Shown in pieces: positions 25,187 through 34,481 of a DNA stretch of 64,000 nucleotides. The DNA lies in assembly GCA_019119555.1 (NCBI GenBank), contig DWWU01000003.1:1-64000 (forward strand), in the 5' to 3' direction. The notes beneath the pieces were generated by a model, which was not told the DNA's origin, ran no database searches, and saw only the letters and a list, made by a program, of their open reading frames with translations. The stretch comes from Candidatus Fusicatenibacter intestinigallinarum (GTDB lineage Bacteria > Bacillota > Clostridia > Lachnospirales > Lachnospiraceae). The number at the start of each line of letters is the position of its first letter. Positions within the stretch are counted from its first letter, which is position 1. The position numbers and the translations under genes are program-made.

Positions 25187-25885
25187 GTGAGAAAAAAGAT
25201 ACTGGTTGTGGACGATGAGCAGGCCATCGCTGATCTGATTGAGGTTTATCTTGCCGGAGAAGGATGGGAGGTGATCAAGTGTGACAATGGGACAGACGCG
25301 GTCCGGTACGTGGAGGAAGAGGATCTTTCCATGGCGATTCTCGACGTTATGCTACCGGATATTGACGGATTTTCCATCTGCAGAAAAATCAGGGAAAAGC
25401 ATTTTTATCCGGTCATCATGCTCACGGCAAAATCCGAAGATCTGGACAAGATCACCGGCCTGACCATTGGTGCCGATGATTATATTACCAAGCCCTTTAA
25501 TCCGCTGGAGTTGTTGGCGAGGGTGAAGACACAGTTCCGGCGCTATGAGACGTATAATCACCCGGAGGGAACAGGAAAAACGGAGGAAAACGCCATCGAC
25601 ATCCGGGGGCTTTCCATCAGCAAAGACACGCATAAATGTACGCTGAACGGAAAAGAACTGTCGCTGACGCCGATAGAGTTCTCGATTCTTTGGTACCTGT
25701 GTGAAAACCGGGGGCGCGTACTCTCTTCGGAGGAAATTTTCGAGAAGGTCTGGGGAGAAAAGTTCCTGGACAGCAACAATACGGTAATGACGCATATCGG
25801 ACGGATCCGGGAAAAAATGCATGATTCCGGGCGAAAGCCGAAATATATCAGAACGGTGTGGGGAGTGGGGTATCAGATTGAATAA
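25187..25885 (+). CDS. OmpR/VanR-family response regulator
   Basis: The 232-residue protein has a receiver domain with acidic pair DDE at 9-11, phospho-acceptor Asp53 (ILDVMLPD) and the Lys of MLTAKSE. An OmpR-type winged helix follows at about 135-230 (LTPIEFSILWYLCENRGRVLS, NTVMTHIGRIREKM, YIRTVWGVGYQIE). A GTG start is chosen at MRKKILVVDD because GGGAGAGGTG lies just upstream. The kinase gene overlaps its end by eight bases, so the pair is cotranslated. The target is unknown, but the C39-type peptidase downstream is a candidate. Confidence 0.93.
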   Translation: MRKKILVVDDEQAIADLIEVYLAGEGWEVIKCDNGTDAVRYVEEEDLSMAILDVMLPDIDGFSICRKIREKHFYPVIMLTAKSEDLDKITGLTIGADDYITKPFNPLELLARVKTQFRRYETYNHPEGTGKTEENAIDIRGLSISKDTHKCTLNGKELSLTPIEFSILWYLCENRGRVLSSEEIFEKVWGEKFLDSNNTVMTHIGRIREKMHDSGRKPKYIRTVWGVGYQIE

Positions 25886-26966
25886 GACGGAATTACGGGA
25901 ACTGTCGCAGCGGCTCCGGAGGCAGCTGACCCAGAAGTTTATTTTTTTCTACCTGCTGTATCTGGCGGCCGGCGCTGCAATCTTTATACTTGCCTATTTA
26001 TATTATCAAAGCCGTATCTGGTATGGATATGAGACGTTTTATCAGCTGGTCCATCTGGCGGAACGGTTCTGGGCGTTCCTTCTCCCCGTCTATGCCGGCG
26101 GCGGAGCGCTGGCGCTGGGCTGTTATTATCTGAAGAAATCCTGCGGCTATCTGGACGAGCTGGTGACGGCCTCGGAAAATCTCTTTCTCGAAAAGGAACA
26201 GGAAACTCCGTTGTCGGAAGAATTGCGTCCGCTGGAGGTATATCTGGATTCTGTCCGCCTGCAGATTCAAAACAGCCAGAGAGCGGCCAGAGAAGCGGAA
26301 CAGAAGAAAAACGATCTGGTGGTATATCTGGCGCATGACCTGAAGACTCCGCTTACATCTGTGATCGGGTATCTGACGCTGCTGAACGACGAGGAAGAGA
26401 TTTCGCCGCGGCTGCGGAAAAAATACCTGTCCGTGTCTCTGGATAAGGCGGAGCGGCTGGAGGATCTGATCAATGAATTTTTTGAGATTACGCGGTTCAG
26501 CCTCACCCATCTGACCCTGGAACTGAGAAAAATCAATCTGTCCAGAATGCTGGAACAGACCGTGTTTGAATTCGGTCCGATGCTGGCAGAGAAGAAACTG
26601 GAGTGCAGACTGGATATGCCGCCGGATGTCTTTTACGAGTGTGATCCGGACAAGCTGCAGAGGGTGTTTGATAATCTGCTGCGCAATGCAGTGAGTTACA
26701 GTCAGCCGGGCGGAGAGATCAATCTTTGCCTGCGCCGGCAGGAAGAGAGGCTGCGCCTGACCGTACAGAATTTCGGGGTCACCATTCCGGAGGATAAGCT
26801 GGAGAGAATTTTCGATCAGTTTTTCCGCCTGGACAGCGCAAGGGCAACCCGAAGCGGCGGCGCGGGACTGGGACTGGCCATTGCCAAAGAGATTGTGGAG
26901 CTGCACGGCGGGACGATTTCAGCGGAGAGCTCCGACGGACAAGTGACGTTTACGGTTGTATTGTAA
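25878..26966 (+). CDS. Sensor histidine kinase (VanS-like)
   Basis: The 362-residue membrane kinase has two transmembrane segments (about 21-43 and 64-84) with only a short loop between them. It has the phospho-acceptor His153 in VYLAHDLKTPLTSVIGYL and an ATPase domain with N-box NLLRNAVSYS, a degenerate G1 region and G2 GGAGLGLAIAKEIVELHGG. TTG start codon 25878 overlaps the regulator's stop and lies within its last codons. A short extracytoplasmic loop suggests sensing within the membrane, as in antibiotic- or cell-envelope-stress kinases. Confidence 0.9.
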   Translation: MNKTELRELSQRLRRQLTQKFIFFYLLYLAAGAAIFILAYLYYQSRIWYGYETFYQLVHLAERFWAFLLPVYAGGGALALGCYYLKKSCGYLDELVTASENLFLEKEQETPLSEELRPLEVYLDSVRLQIQNSQRAAREAEQKKNDLVVYLAHDLKTPLTSVIGYLTLLNDEEEISPRLRKKYLSVSLDKAERLEDLINEFFEITRFSLTHLTLELRKINLSRMLEQTVFEFGPMLAEKKLECRLDMPPDVFYECDPDKLQRVFDNLLRNAVSYSQPGGEINLCLRRQEERLRLTVQNFGVTIPEDKLERIFDQFFRLDSARATRSGGAGLGLAIAKEIVELHGGTISAESSDGQVTFTVVL

Positions 26967-26976
26967 AGAGAAAGAC

Positions 26977-27004
26977 GTAACAGTTCAGCCTGCTGAACTG
27001 TTAC
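26977..27004. repeat. 28-bp palindrome, perfect arms
   Basis: GTAACAGTTCAGC and GCTGAACTGTTAC are perfectly complementary (A/T subtype). It lies 10 bases after the kinase stop and just before the terminator. Confidence 0.9.
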
Positions 27005-27022
27005 AGAAAAAAAGAAGATTCG

Positions 27023-27076
27023 GCGCGTTTTTCGCGGATGTCTGACGGTATCATAGCGAAAGACGCGCTGTTTTTC
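27023..27076 (+). terminator. Intrinsic terminator after the two-component genes
   Basis: GCGCGTTTTTCGC (27023-27035) pairs with GCGAAAGACGCGC (27056-27068), followed by TGTTTTTCTG. Confidence 0.75.
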
Positions 27077-27197
27077 TGTTAAGGGAGGGGAGATTAAGAA
27101 AATTTTAAAACTTTTGTGAAAGGAAACAGGGGTTTTTGTGGGAGAATCTGCGAAAAGAACAGAGACCTTTCTGATAAGATAATTGCATGCAGAAGTT

Positions 27198-27225
27198 GCA
27201 GTCGTTCAGCAGGCTGAATGGTTAC
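27198..27225. repeat. 28-bp palindrome, degenerate copy
   Basis: GCAGTCGTTCAGC and GGCTGAATGGTTAC keep the inner arms. It lies 20 bases before the peptidase start, probably within its leader. Confidence 0.65.
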
Positions 27226-27245
27226 CGCAGAAAGGATGGGTGGAG

Positions 27246-28151
27246 ATGAGACATACAGACGGAAGAAGAGAAACTGCTGTGGTTTCGCAGACCAGAAGAA
27301 GGGAGACGCATGTGGACTTGCGGGACAGGAGAAGGGGAACGGCCGTGATTCCGCGTTCCGGAAAGAAAGGACGAAAAAGAAGGTTTCGGAGGCGTTTATT
27401 TTCGCTGGTTCTGATCTGTGTGCTGGCGTTGGCGGCGCTGATGGGCACGCCGCTGGGATCAGGGCTTAGAAATGCGCTGGCGCTGGGCGGATCTTCCGCG
27501 AGACTTCAGCAGTATGCGCGGGAGCATGGACTTTCCGCGTCGGATTATCCGGAGAAGCTGGTGGAGCTGTATGAGCGCAATCCGGAGACGGAGCAGTTTG
27601 TCTTTGAGTATCCTCTGATGAAGGACAACCCTCCGTCGGATGATCTGAGCGGCCTGGATACCTCGTCGGTTCCGCTTCTGATGCAGTGGGATCAGCGGTG
27701 GGGATATGGACAGTACGCGGGAAATCTCTTTGGTCTGTCAGGCTGCGGCCCTACCTGTCTTTCCATGGTCGCGATTTACCTGACAGGGGACACATCCATG
27801 ACGCCCCGCTGGATGGGAGAGTTTGCGTCTTCCCACGGATACGCTGTGGAGGGCAGCGGTTCCGCCTGGGCGCTCTTTTCGGAGGGAGGAAAAGAGCTGG
27901 GATTTGATGTGACGGAGATTCCTCTGGATGAGGAGAGAATTCTTGCGAATCTGGAAGTAAACAATCCGATTGTGGCGGTTATGGGACCGGGAGATTTTAC
28001 GACTACCGGACATTTTATCGTGTTGACCGGTTATGAAAACGGAAAGATCAGGGTGAACGATCCGAATAACAGGGGAAATTCTGAGAAGTTGTGGGAGTTT
28101 GATCGTATACAAAGCCAGATCCGGGATCTGTGGGTGTTTCGGAACCTGTAG
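27246..28151 (+). CDS. Membrane-anchored C39-like cysteine peptidase
   Basis: The protein has 301 residues. A strongly basic N-terminal tail of ~50 residues rich in Arg with repeated RRET/RRRET/RRRGT is followed by one transmembrane segment (about 51-69) and an extracytoplasmic papain-like C39-type domain. That domain has YDQRWGY-type entry (MQWDQRWGYGQYAG), catalytic Cys167 in GCGPTC, His in TGHFIVLTGY and a downstream VNDPN. ATG 27246 follows AAAGGATGGGTGGAG. Located after a two-component system, it may be its target. The substrate is unknown. Confidence 0.82.
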   Translation: MRHTDGRRETAVVSQTRRRETHVDLRDRRRGTAVIPRSGKKGRKRRFRRRLFSLVLICVLALAALMGTPLGSGLRNALALGGSSARLQQYAREHGLSASDYPEKLVELYERNPETEQFVFEYPLMKDNPPSDDLSGLDTSSVPLLMQWDQRWGYGQYAGNLFGLSGCGPTCLSMVAIYLTGDTSMTPRWMGEFASSHGYAVEGSGSAWALFSEGGKELGFDVTEIPLDEERILANLEVNNPIVAVMGPGDFTTTGHFIVLTGYENGKIRVNDPNNRGNSEKLWEFDRIQSQIRDLWVFRNL

Positions 28152-28197
28152 AGAAGGGTCTGAGACAGAACAGCCTGCGGCGCATGGCGCAGAAAAA

Positions 28198-28246
28198 CCG
28201 GGGCCCGAAAGAACGGAAAACAGTTTCTTTCGGGCCCCGGTTTTTT
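28198..28246. terminator. Strong intrinsic terminator
   Basis: Perfect 16-bp arms (28198-28213 and 28225-28240), with an A-run before and TTTTTT after, serve both strands between the peptidase gene and the convergent GH3 gene. Confidence 0.9.
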
Positions 28247-28251
28247 CTGCC

Positions 28252-28272
28252 ACAGGAAACTTCGTTCCCTGT
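28252..28272 (+). repeat. 21-bp element ACAGGAAAC-N3-GTTCCCTGT, copy A
   Basis: ACAGGAAAC TTC GTTCCCTGT starts six bases after the U-run of the terminator at 28198-28246. The same element occurs at 41454 (reverse) and 54620. Confidence 0.65.
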
Positions 28273-28293
28273 GACAGGAAAACGGCGCATGCC

Positions 28294-28323
28294 GTAACCG
28301 CTCAGATGGCGGAACCGTTATAC
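28294..28323. repeat. 28-bp palindrome, 30-base variant
   Basis: GTAACCGCTCAG and CGGAACCGTTATAC are an expanded copy with two extra bases in the right arm. It lies next to the end of the first GH3 gene. Confidence 0.75.
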
Positions 28324-28328
28324 AAGAA

Positions 28329-30035
28329 TTAAAGTTTGGTATCCCAGCGTCCGCACCATACGTTCTCTTCCGGAGTACCCTGGAAGGGGCTGTCGCCGCA
28401 GAGTTTTTCAATCAGGGAATCCAGAACCTGCGGAGTATCCTGATAGCAGTTTATATAGGTACGGCTCATGGTCAGGTCGATCAGGTAGTTCGGCAGATAC
28501 AGGCTGATAAATGCGGTCGGTACCTGACGTACATACCAGGGCTGCTGGCCCGGCATCGTCCATTTTACACGCATGGTGTTGTACTGAGCGAAGCCGACCT
28601 GGTCGATGAATACCAGAACTGCATCGGTGTTTTCCATGAATTTCTCCATGCTTCCCTTTGCAGGAACGGCATCTCCGTCTTCTACGATGAAGCCGCGCTC
28701 TTCAAGCTTCCTGATCAGGTATGCTTTGGTCTTTGCGCCGGAGTCGTCTTTGATCAGTTTGCCGGCTACCACACGTCCGTCGCCTTCCAGGAAATAAACG
28801 CGTACGCGTTTCTGCTTGTCCGGATTCAGCGGCAGCATGTTCTGGGTATCTTTTACAAGAGTGATGAACTGGTCTGCGCACTCTTTTGCAATTTTCTTGT
28901 GCTCTTCGCATCCGACTACGCTGATTCCTTCCTTCGGCGGCATCAGGGTTCCGTCTGCCTGTTTTTTGTGCAGACCGATGCTTGCCTTTACGCCGAGGAT
29001 ACGTCTCAAAGCATCCTGCATACGCTCTTCGGTGATCACGCCGTTCTTGTATCCGGCCATCATATATCCGAAATCCTCTTCCATATCGTTGAAGAACAGA
29101 TACATGTCGCAGCCTGCTGCGATTGCAGCCGGTACCTGCTGTGAACGCGGCATAGCGCCGAACATACCGATCATATGGCTGGCATCGGTCACTACCAGAC
29201 CGTTAAATCCAAGGGTCTCTTTCAGGAGTCCGGTGATCAGTTCCGGGCAGAGGGTTGCCGGAAGGATCTCGTGGTCGTCCAGATCACGGCCTGCCAGCTT
29301 GCGCTGCCATGCCGGCTGAGCAATGTGTCCTGCCATGATGGTTTTTACGCCTGCGTCGATCAGCTCTTTGTATACCTTTCCGAAAGTAGCCATCCAGGTG
29401 TCGCAGTCCAGATCGTTAACGCCCATCATCAGGTGCTGGTCGTTTTCCTCGGTTCCGTCGCCCGGGAAGTGTTTGATGGTGGTGGCCATATTGCATTCTT
29501 CCGTGCCTTTGATGAAAGCCTTCGCGTACTCGATGGTACGGTCCGGGTCAGCACAGAAGGAACGGGTCTGTACGATCGTATTGCGCCAGTTCTGGAGCAG
29601 GTCGACGATCGGAGCGAAATTCCAGTTAGAACCGATTGCCATCGCCTCGGTGCCGCCGACTTTCGCCGCTTTGTATGCAACGTCCGGATTGCGGGAAGCC
29701 GCGGTCGCTGCGCCGCAGGATACGCCGGTTCCTCCGCCTACGCCGCCGTTTCCGCCTGCTTCACAGTTGGAAGCCACCAGCAGCGGAATTCTACTGTAGC
29801 TCTGGAAAGTATTGACCATATCCCACAGCTCTTCCGCGGATTTGTTGTGGTAACGAAGTGCGCCGGGATGATAGGTATCAACTACTTTTTTGATTCCTTC
29901 CGGTGTGAAATCGTTTACCATGTTGACAAACAGCTGTCCGACTTTCTCCTCATCGGTCATTCCGGCGATGGTATCTTCCACCCATTTGATGTCTTCGTCG
30001 GAAAGGTAATACGGTTTTGCTTTTAAATCTACCAT
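28329..30035 (-). CDS. Glycoside hydrolase family 3 (first)
   Basis: The 568-residue protein has the GH3 TIM-barrel with the KHFPGDG motif and an Asp nucleophile candidate in VVTDASHM, followed by an alpha/beta sandwich domain with ITLVKDTQNMLPL. KHFPGDG and DASHM resemble beta-N-acetylhexosaminidase-type GH3 enzymes rather than beta-glucosidases, but specificity is not secure. There is no signal peptide. The start is set at MVDLKAKPYY because AAGGAGGA precedes it on the minus strand; upstream in-frame codons fall outside this site. It is the second gene of a two-gene GH3 operon. Confidence 0.88.
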   Translation of the reverse strand: MVDLKAKPYYLSDEDIKWVEDTIAGMTDEEKVGQLFVNMVNDFTPEGIKKVVDTYHPGALRYHNKSAEELWDMVNTFQSYSRIPLLVASNCEAGGNGGVGGGTGVSCGAATAASRNPDVAYKAAKVGGTEAMAIGSNWNFAPIVDLLQNWRNTIVQTRSFCADPDRTIEYAKAFIKGTEECNMATTIKHFPGDGTEENDQHLMMGVNDLDCDTWMATFGKVYKELIDAGVKTIMAGHIAQPAWQRKLAGRDLDDHEILPATLCPELITGLLKETLGFNGLVVTDASHMIGMFGAMPRSQQVPAAIAAGCDMYLFFNDMEEDFGYMMAGYKNGVITEERMQDALRRILGVKASIGLHKKQADGTLMPPKEGISVVGCEEHKKIAKECADQFITLVKDTQNMLPLNPDKQKRVRVYFLEGDGRVVAGKLIKDDSGAKTKAYLIRKLEERGFIVEDGDAVPAKGSMEKFMENTDAVLVFIDQVGFAQYNTMRVKWTMPGQQPWYVRQVPTAFISLYLPNYLIDLTMSRTYINCYQDTPQVLDSLIEKLCGDSPFQGTPEENVWCGRWDTKL

Positions 30036-30081
30036 GAAAAAAATCCTCCTTATTAAATATGTATTGGAATCCTGCACGGGA

Positions 30082-32154
30082 TCAGTAGGTAAGTCCGAAC
30101 CCATACAGGTATTCGCCGCCGTCTGCATCTTTGTAAGCGTAGGTCAGGCCGTCTTTCATATATTTTGCCTTGTCATAGCCGGGTACGTCGTTGGGGCTTG
30201 CGCAAACGCCGCTGTCGTCCACTGCGATGGCCGCATCGCTGCCCGGAAGAGTGATGGGCAGCCGTCCCACCGGTTCTGCCGCGCCGCTGATTACATCAAT
30301 CGCAGCTTTGGAGAAGGTGTCGAAGCCAACGGTGACAGCATCAGCCAGAGGCTCCACGTTGCCCAGAAGATAAGGCAGGTTCAGATTGACATGAACGACC
30401 ACCTGAGAGACAGCTTCCCGGATCGCACGAATGTGCTCCACATCAATGCCGGTTTCTTTGCACAGATTCAGTTCGAGATATCCCTCCGTTGCCGCAAAGT
30501 AGCTTCCGCTGGTAGGTTTCAACAGGAGGAGCGCCACGTCGGCGTCGTGATAGTCGTTCACGAACGTCCAGTCCGGGTGATCCTCGCGGACTGCCTTTGC
30601 GAAAGCGGCGATGGTCTGCTCGGGAGTGATCTCGATGCCTGTCATCGGCAGGTTTTCCTTTTCTTCCTTTGTATATTCTGTGCGCATCATCATTTCCACA
30701 TATACTTTTCTGCCCGCAAGTTTTTCTGCCGTCAGCGGAAGCACGGAATCATGGTTCTTCAGAAGAACGACACTTTCCTGATGAGCCCGGTAAGCCAGCG
30801 CGCGGCTTTCTTCTGTGTTGACCGCCGCATCGGCTGCGGCTGCGTCCGTATAAGGATTCTCGAACAGACCCAGACGGAAGAATTCCACAAGCAGGCGGCA
30901 GACCGCCCGGTCTACGGTTTCCGTATCTACAAATCCGCTGCGGATGGCTTCCAGGAACGGCGCCGGATCATCTTCTCCGGATACCATATCCGTGCCGGCC
31001 TTCAGCACTCTGGCTGCCCGTCCGGCTTTCGAGTATTCCTCTGCGCCCCAGGCCATACCGGACAGAACGCCGGTGTCGGAATTGACGATCCCGTCAAAGC
31101 CCAGTTCCCCGCGAAGTGTGCCGTTGATAAACTGGTTATTGTAGGCAAAGGCGATTTCCTCATCAAATTTATCGAATCCATTCTGCGGGAATGCAGATTT
31201 CTCATTGGAAGGAATCGCGTAATAAGGCATGATGGAGGAGGTTCCCGCCGCAATCGCTGCACGGAATCCGGGCAGATGATAGGTCTCCATGCTTCCCGGC
31301 GTCGCGTAGCAGTTGTATTTGCCCTTGGCGTAATGGGGGTCAAATCCGTTTTCCCGGGCGCCGCCGCCCGGGAAATGCTTCGTGGTCAGAGCGACGCTGT
31401 TCTCATCCAGCGTTTCGCCCTGGATGCCGTGAATGATACGGGTAATAATATCACAGATCAGCTCCGGGTTCTCTCCGAATGTTCCATAGGTCCGGAACCA
31501 GCGGGGATCTGTGGCACAGTCTGCCATATACATATAACCTTTGCGGAGATTTGCCGCATAGAATTCGTCATGTACGATTTTTGCGAACTGATCGATCAGT
31601 TCCATATCCCTGGAAGCGGCAAGTCCCAGTGTTCCGGGAAATGTGGTGAATTTGTTCGTCTCCTCTGCGGCGCTGTAATTTACGTCGGCGCTTTCATTTT
31701 TGGAATTGGAAGTTACCAGACAGGGAATGCCGAGACGGGTACCTTCGCAGACTTCCTGCATGGCATTGACCCATTCTGCCAGTTCACCGGCGGAAGCATT
31801 TTCACGTACGATAAAATGACGGATATGCCTGGTGGCCAGTTTATAGGTCGTCGGATACTGCATGTTTTTGTGTCCGCGGACCATAACTTCCTCATGCGCC
31901 TCGCCCAGCACGCCGTTGTGGCTGGTGGGCTGACCGGGCTTCGCTGAGATACCCATCGGCTGGCTGTTGATAATCAGCATACCGGCTTTCTCCTCGTCGG
32001 TCATACGGCTTACCAGATCTCTGGCACGCTCCTCAGGGGAAAGACGCCAGTCTTCATAGGGCTTCAGTTCGCCGGTGCCGTCCAGATCTTTAAAACGCAG
32101 GCCGTCCACTTCCAGAATCCCTTTCACGCGGGCGACAATCTGCTTTTGCTCCAT
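30082..32154 (-). CDS. Glycoside hydrolase family 3 (second, beta-glucosidase-like)
   Basis: The 690-residue protein has an N-terminal barrel with KHFPGGG and a nucleophile Asp candidate in GIVNSDTGVLSGMAWG, then the GH3 C-terminal domain with SVVLLKNHDSVLPL. A beta-glucosidase or beta-xylosidase role is likely. There is no signal peptide, so it acts in the cytoplasm. ATG 32154 is chosen because AAAGGAG lies 11 bases upstream; a TTG 12 bases earlier is too close to that site. It precedes the other GH3 gene by 46 bases on the same strand, suggesting cooperative breakdown of one imported glycoside. Confidence 0.88.
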   Translation of the reverse strand: MEQKQIVARVKGILEVDGLRFKDLDGTGELKPYEDWRLSPEERARDLVSRMTDEEKAGMLIINSQPMGISAKPGQPTSHNGVLGEAHEEVMVRGHKNMQYPTTYKLATRHIRHFIVRENASAGELAEWVNAMQEVCEGTRLGIPCLVTSNSKNESADVNYSAAEETNKFTTFPGTLGLAASRDMELIDQFAKIVHDEFYAANLRKGYMYMADCATDPRWFRTYGTFGENPELICDIITRIIHGIQGETLDENSVALTTKHFPGGGARENGFDPHYAKGKYNCYATPGSMETYHLPGFRAAIAAGTSSIMPYYAIPSNEKSAFPQNGFDKFDEEIAFAYNNQFINGTLRGELGFDGIVNSDTGVLSGMAWGAEEYSKAGRAARVLKAGTDMVSGEDDPAPFLEAIRSGFVDTETVDRAVCRLLVEFFRLGLFENPYTDAAAADAAVNTEESRALAYRAHQESVVLLKNHDSVLPLTAEKLAGRKVYVEMMMRTEYTKEEKENLPMTGIEITPEQTIAAFAKAVREDHPDWTFVNDYHDADVALLLLKPTSGSYFAATEGYLELNLCKETGIDVEHIRAIREAVSQVVVHVNLNLPYLLGNVEPLADAVTVGFDTFSKAAIDVISGAAEPVGRLPITLPGSDAAIAVDDSGVCASPNDVPGYDKAKYMKDGLTYAYKDADGGEYLYGFGLTY

Positions 32155-32178
32155 AGAATACAACACTCCTTTCTTCAG

Positions 32179-32225
32179 TGTCAGTCAATGATGGCAGCGT
32201 TCTGCCCCAGTGTGTGTGACTGACA
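32179..32225 (-). promoter_or_regulatory. Inverted repeat in the GH3 operon leader
   Basis: TGTCAGTCA (32179-32187) and TGACTGACA (32217-32225) are perfect 9-bp arms, with a smaller GGCAG..CTGCC between them. It lies between the promoter and the GH3 start, so it could be an operator or leader stem. Confidence 0.5.
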
Positions 32226-32246
32226 GTACTGTTATTTGATGCTATA

Positions 32247-32276
32247 AGTATAACACAGACGTTCTCAAAACACCAA
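32247..32276 (-). promoter_or_regulatory. Promoter of the GH3 operon
   Basis: On the minus strand TTGGTG (32276-32271) and TATACT (32252-32247) are separated by 18 bases. Confidence 0.6.
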
Positions 32277-32480
32277 CAACTTGTGCAACATCAACAAATT
32301 TTCTGACGCTATTTCGTGATCATACGACCGGAAACCGTCAATGGTTCCCTCCTGTGGAGCGCATGCGCAGCCGGCTGTGGGAAATTGTTGGGGACAGACC
32401 GGAAGCCTCCGAAAAATCAACAAAGTTTCGTAAATTGTTTTTGCATTTTGTCCAAAAATTGTTAAATTTTTATTTGGCAA

Positions 32481-32509
32481 TTGAAACATTTGACGGTATG
32501 TGCTAAAAT
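32481..32509 (+). promoter_or_regulatory. Promoter of the fhs gene
   Basis: TTGAAA (32481-32486) and TAAAAT (32504-32509) with a 17-base spacer. Transcription would begin just before the ZTP riboswitch. Confidence 0.75.
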
Positions 32510-32525
32510 GACTTCATAACAAAGG

Positions 32526-32604
32526 AGTTCTGTTGACTGACGGAATCGACGTGGAAAACCACCGGGGAGGCAGAATCTCAGAAAGGGCCGACCGTCTGGG
32601 CAAC
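32526..32604 (+). promoter_or_regulatory. ZTP (pfl-type) riboswitch
   Basis: The conserved parts are present in order: P1 strands TTCTG and CAGAA (32527-32531 and 32571-32575), GACTGACGG, the GTGG..CCAC hairpin with CCGGGGAGG, then the 3' hairpin GGCCGACCGTCTGGGC. This matches the pfl/ZTP aptamer, which senses ZTP/ZMP, a sign of low 10-formyl-tetrahydrofolate. Its known targets include formate-tetrahydrofolate ligase, the gene that follows. Confidence 0.88.
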
Positions 32605-32639
32605 AAGTGTAACAGCTTTTACATTTGTTGCTTTTTTTT
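32600..32639 (+). terminator. Riboswitch-controlled terminator
   Basis: GCAACAAGTGTAA (32600-32612) pairs with TTACATTTGTTGC (32619-32631) and is followed by eight T. The stem uses bases of the aptamer 3' edge (CTGGGCAAC), so ligand binding would prevent it from forming. Confidence 0.88.
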
Positions 32640-32676
32640 CGTCATTGAAGCGGACAATGAAAGGAGAAGGATAACA

Positions 32677-34365
32677 ATGGGCTACAAATCAGACATCGAA
32701 ATTGCACAGGAATGTACCATGGAGCCGATTACCAAGATTGCAGAGAAAGCAGGGATTGATGAAGAATACCTGGAGCAGTACGGAAAGTACAAAGCGAAAA
32801 TCGATTACAATTTCCTGAAGAAGACAGATAAAAAGGACGGAAAGCTGGTTCTGGTAACCGCGATCAACCCGACTCCGGCAGGTGAAGGAAAGACCACGAC
32901 CACTGTAGGTCTGGCAGACGCGATGCAGAAACTTGGAAAGAACGTAATGGTAGCGCTTCGCGAGCCGTCCCTGGGACCGGTATTCGGCGTGAAGGGAGGA
33001 GCAGCCGGCGGCGGATACGCACAGGTTGTTCCGATGGAAGACATCAACCTGCATTTTACAGGCGACTTCCACGCAATCGGCGCAGCCAATAACCTGCTGG
33101 CAGCAATGTTGGACAACCATATTTATCAGGGAAATGAGCTGAACATCGATCCGCGGAAAATCACCTGGAGAAGATGCGTGGACATGAATGACCGTCAGCT
33201 GAGAAACATTGTAGACGGACTTGGCGGAAGAACCAACGGAGTGCCGAGAGAAGACGGCTATGATATCACCGTTGCTTCCGAGATCATGGCAGTTCTTTGT
33301 CTGGCAAACGACATCAAGGATCTGAAAGAGAGACTGTCCAGAATTATCGTTGGATATACCTACGGAAAAGTTTCCGAGCAGAAACCGGTAACGGCAGGCG
33401 ATCTGCACGCAGAAGGCGCAATGTGCGCACTGCTGAAAGACGCTCTGAAACCGAACCTGGTACAGACCCTGGAGCATGTACCGGCAATCGTACATGGCGG
33501 ACCGTTCGCGAACATCGCCCATGGATGTAACTCTGTAACGGCTACCAAGATGGCTCTGAAGCTTGGCGATTACGCGATCACAGAGGCAGGATTCGGCGCA
33601 GACCTGGGCGCTGAAAAATTCCTGGATATCAAATGCCGTATGGCAGGACTGAAACCGAACGCAGTCGTTATCGTAGCGACCGTGAGAGCGCTGAAATACA
33701 ACGGCGGGGTACTGAAGGCTGAGCTGAATCATGAGAACCTTGAGGCTCTGGAGAAAGGTATGCCAAACCTGCTGAAACATGTAAGCAATATCAGAAACGT
33801 ATATCATTTGCCATGTGTGGTTGCAATTAACGCATTCCCGACCGATACCAAGGCTGAGCTGGATCTTGTGGAAGCGAAATGTAAGGAACTGGGCGTAAAC
33901 GTTGCTCTGTCTGAAGTATGGGCAAAGGGCGGCGAAGGCGGTATTGCTCTGGCAGAGGAAGTAATTCGTCTGTGCGAGGAGCCGAACGATCAGTTTACCT
34001 ATGCCTACGAGCTGGAAGGCAGCATCGAGGACAAGCTGAATCAGATTGTTCAGAAAGTATACGGCGGAAAGAAAGTTGTTCTCACTGCAAATGCGCAGAA
34101 ACAGGCGAAACAGCTGGAAGACCTGGGATTCGGCAACTGTCCGATCTGTGTTGCAAAGACCCAGTACAGCCTGACTGACGATCAGACGAAGCTGGGAGCT
34201 CCGACCGATTTCGAAGTAACCGTACGCAATCTGAAGATTTCCGCAGGTGCTGGTTTTATTGTAGCTCTGACCGGTGAAATCATGACGATGCCAGGACTTC
34301 CGAAAGTTCCGGCGGCAGAACGTATTGACGTGGATGAGAACGGAAAAATTTCCGGTCTGTTTTAA
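32677..34365 (+). CDS. fhs: Formate-tetrahydrofolate ligase
   Basis: The protein has 562 residues, normal for the family. It contains the P-loop [32 protein letters not shown] and the C-terminal [16 protein letters not shown]. It joins formate to tetrahydrofolate using ATP and supplies 10-formyl-THF for purine synthesis and acetogenic carbon flow. AAGGAGAAGG precedes the ATG. It is controlled by the ZTP riboswitch upstream. Codon use is strongly biased, consistent with high expression. Confidence 0.97.
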   Translation: MGYKSDIEIAQECTMEPITKIAEKAGIDEEYLEQYGKYKAKIDYNFLKKTDKKDGKLVLVTAINPTPAGEGKTTTTVGLADAMQKLGKNVMVALREPSLGPVFGVKGGAAGGGYAQVVPMEDINLHFTGDFHAIGAANNLLAAMLDNHIYQGNELNIDPRKITWRRCVDMNDRQLRNIVDGLGGRTNGVPREDGYDITVASEIMAVLCLANDIKDLKERLSRIIVGYTYGKVSEQKPVTAGDLHAEGAMCALLKDALKPNLVQTLEHVPAIVHGGPFANIAHGCNSVTATKMALKLGDYAITEAGFGADLGAEKFLDIKCRMAGLKPNAVVIVATVRALKYNGGVLKAELNHENLEALEKGMPNLLKHVSNIRNVYHLPCVVAINAFPTDTKAELDLVEAKCKELGVNVALSEVWAKGGEGGIALAEEVIRLCEEPNDQFTYAYELEGSIEDKLNQIVQKVYGGKKVVLTANAQKQAKQLEDLGFGNCPICVAKTQYSLTDDQTKLGAPTDFEVTVRNLKISAGAGFIVALTGEIMTMPGLPKVPAAERIDVDENGKISGLF

Positions 34366-34398
34366 ACATATGCGGCTGAAACGTATGTTTCGGACAGA

Positions 34399-34427
34399 GT
34401 AACCGTTTTGCAGAGCTGAACGGTTAC
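34399..34427. repeat. 28-bp palindrome, 29-base variant (tandem pair, first)
   Basis: GTAACCGTTTTGC and GCTGAACGGTTAC have one extra base in the middle. A second copy starts six bases downstream. Confidence 0.8.
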
Positions 34428-34432
34428 GAAAC

Positions 34433-34460
34433 GTAACAGTTCGGTCAGCTGAACTGTAAC
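34433..34460. repeat. 28-bp palindrome (tandem pair, second)
   Basis: GTAACAGTTCGGTC and AGCTGAACTGTAAC are the A/T subtype. The pair lies between the fhs stop and its terminator. Confidence 0.85.
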
Positions 34461-34481
34461 TACGAAATATCAGCAAGTACA

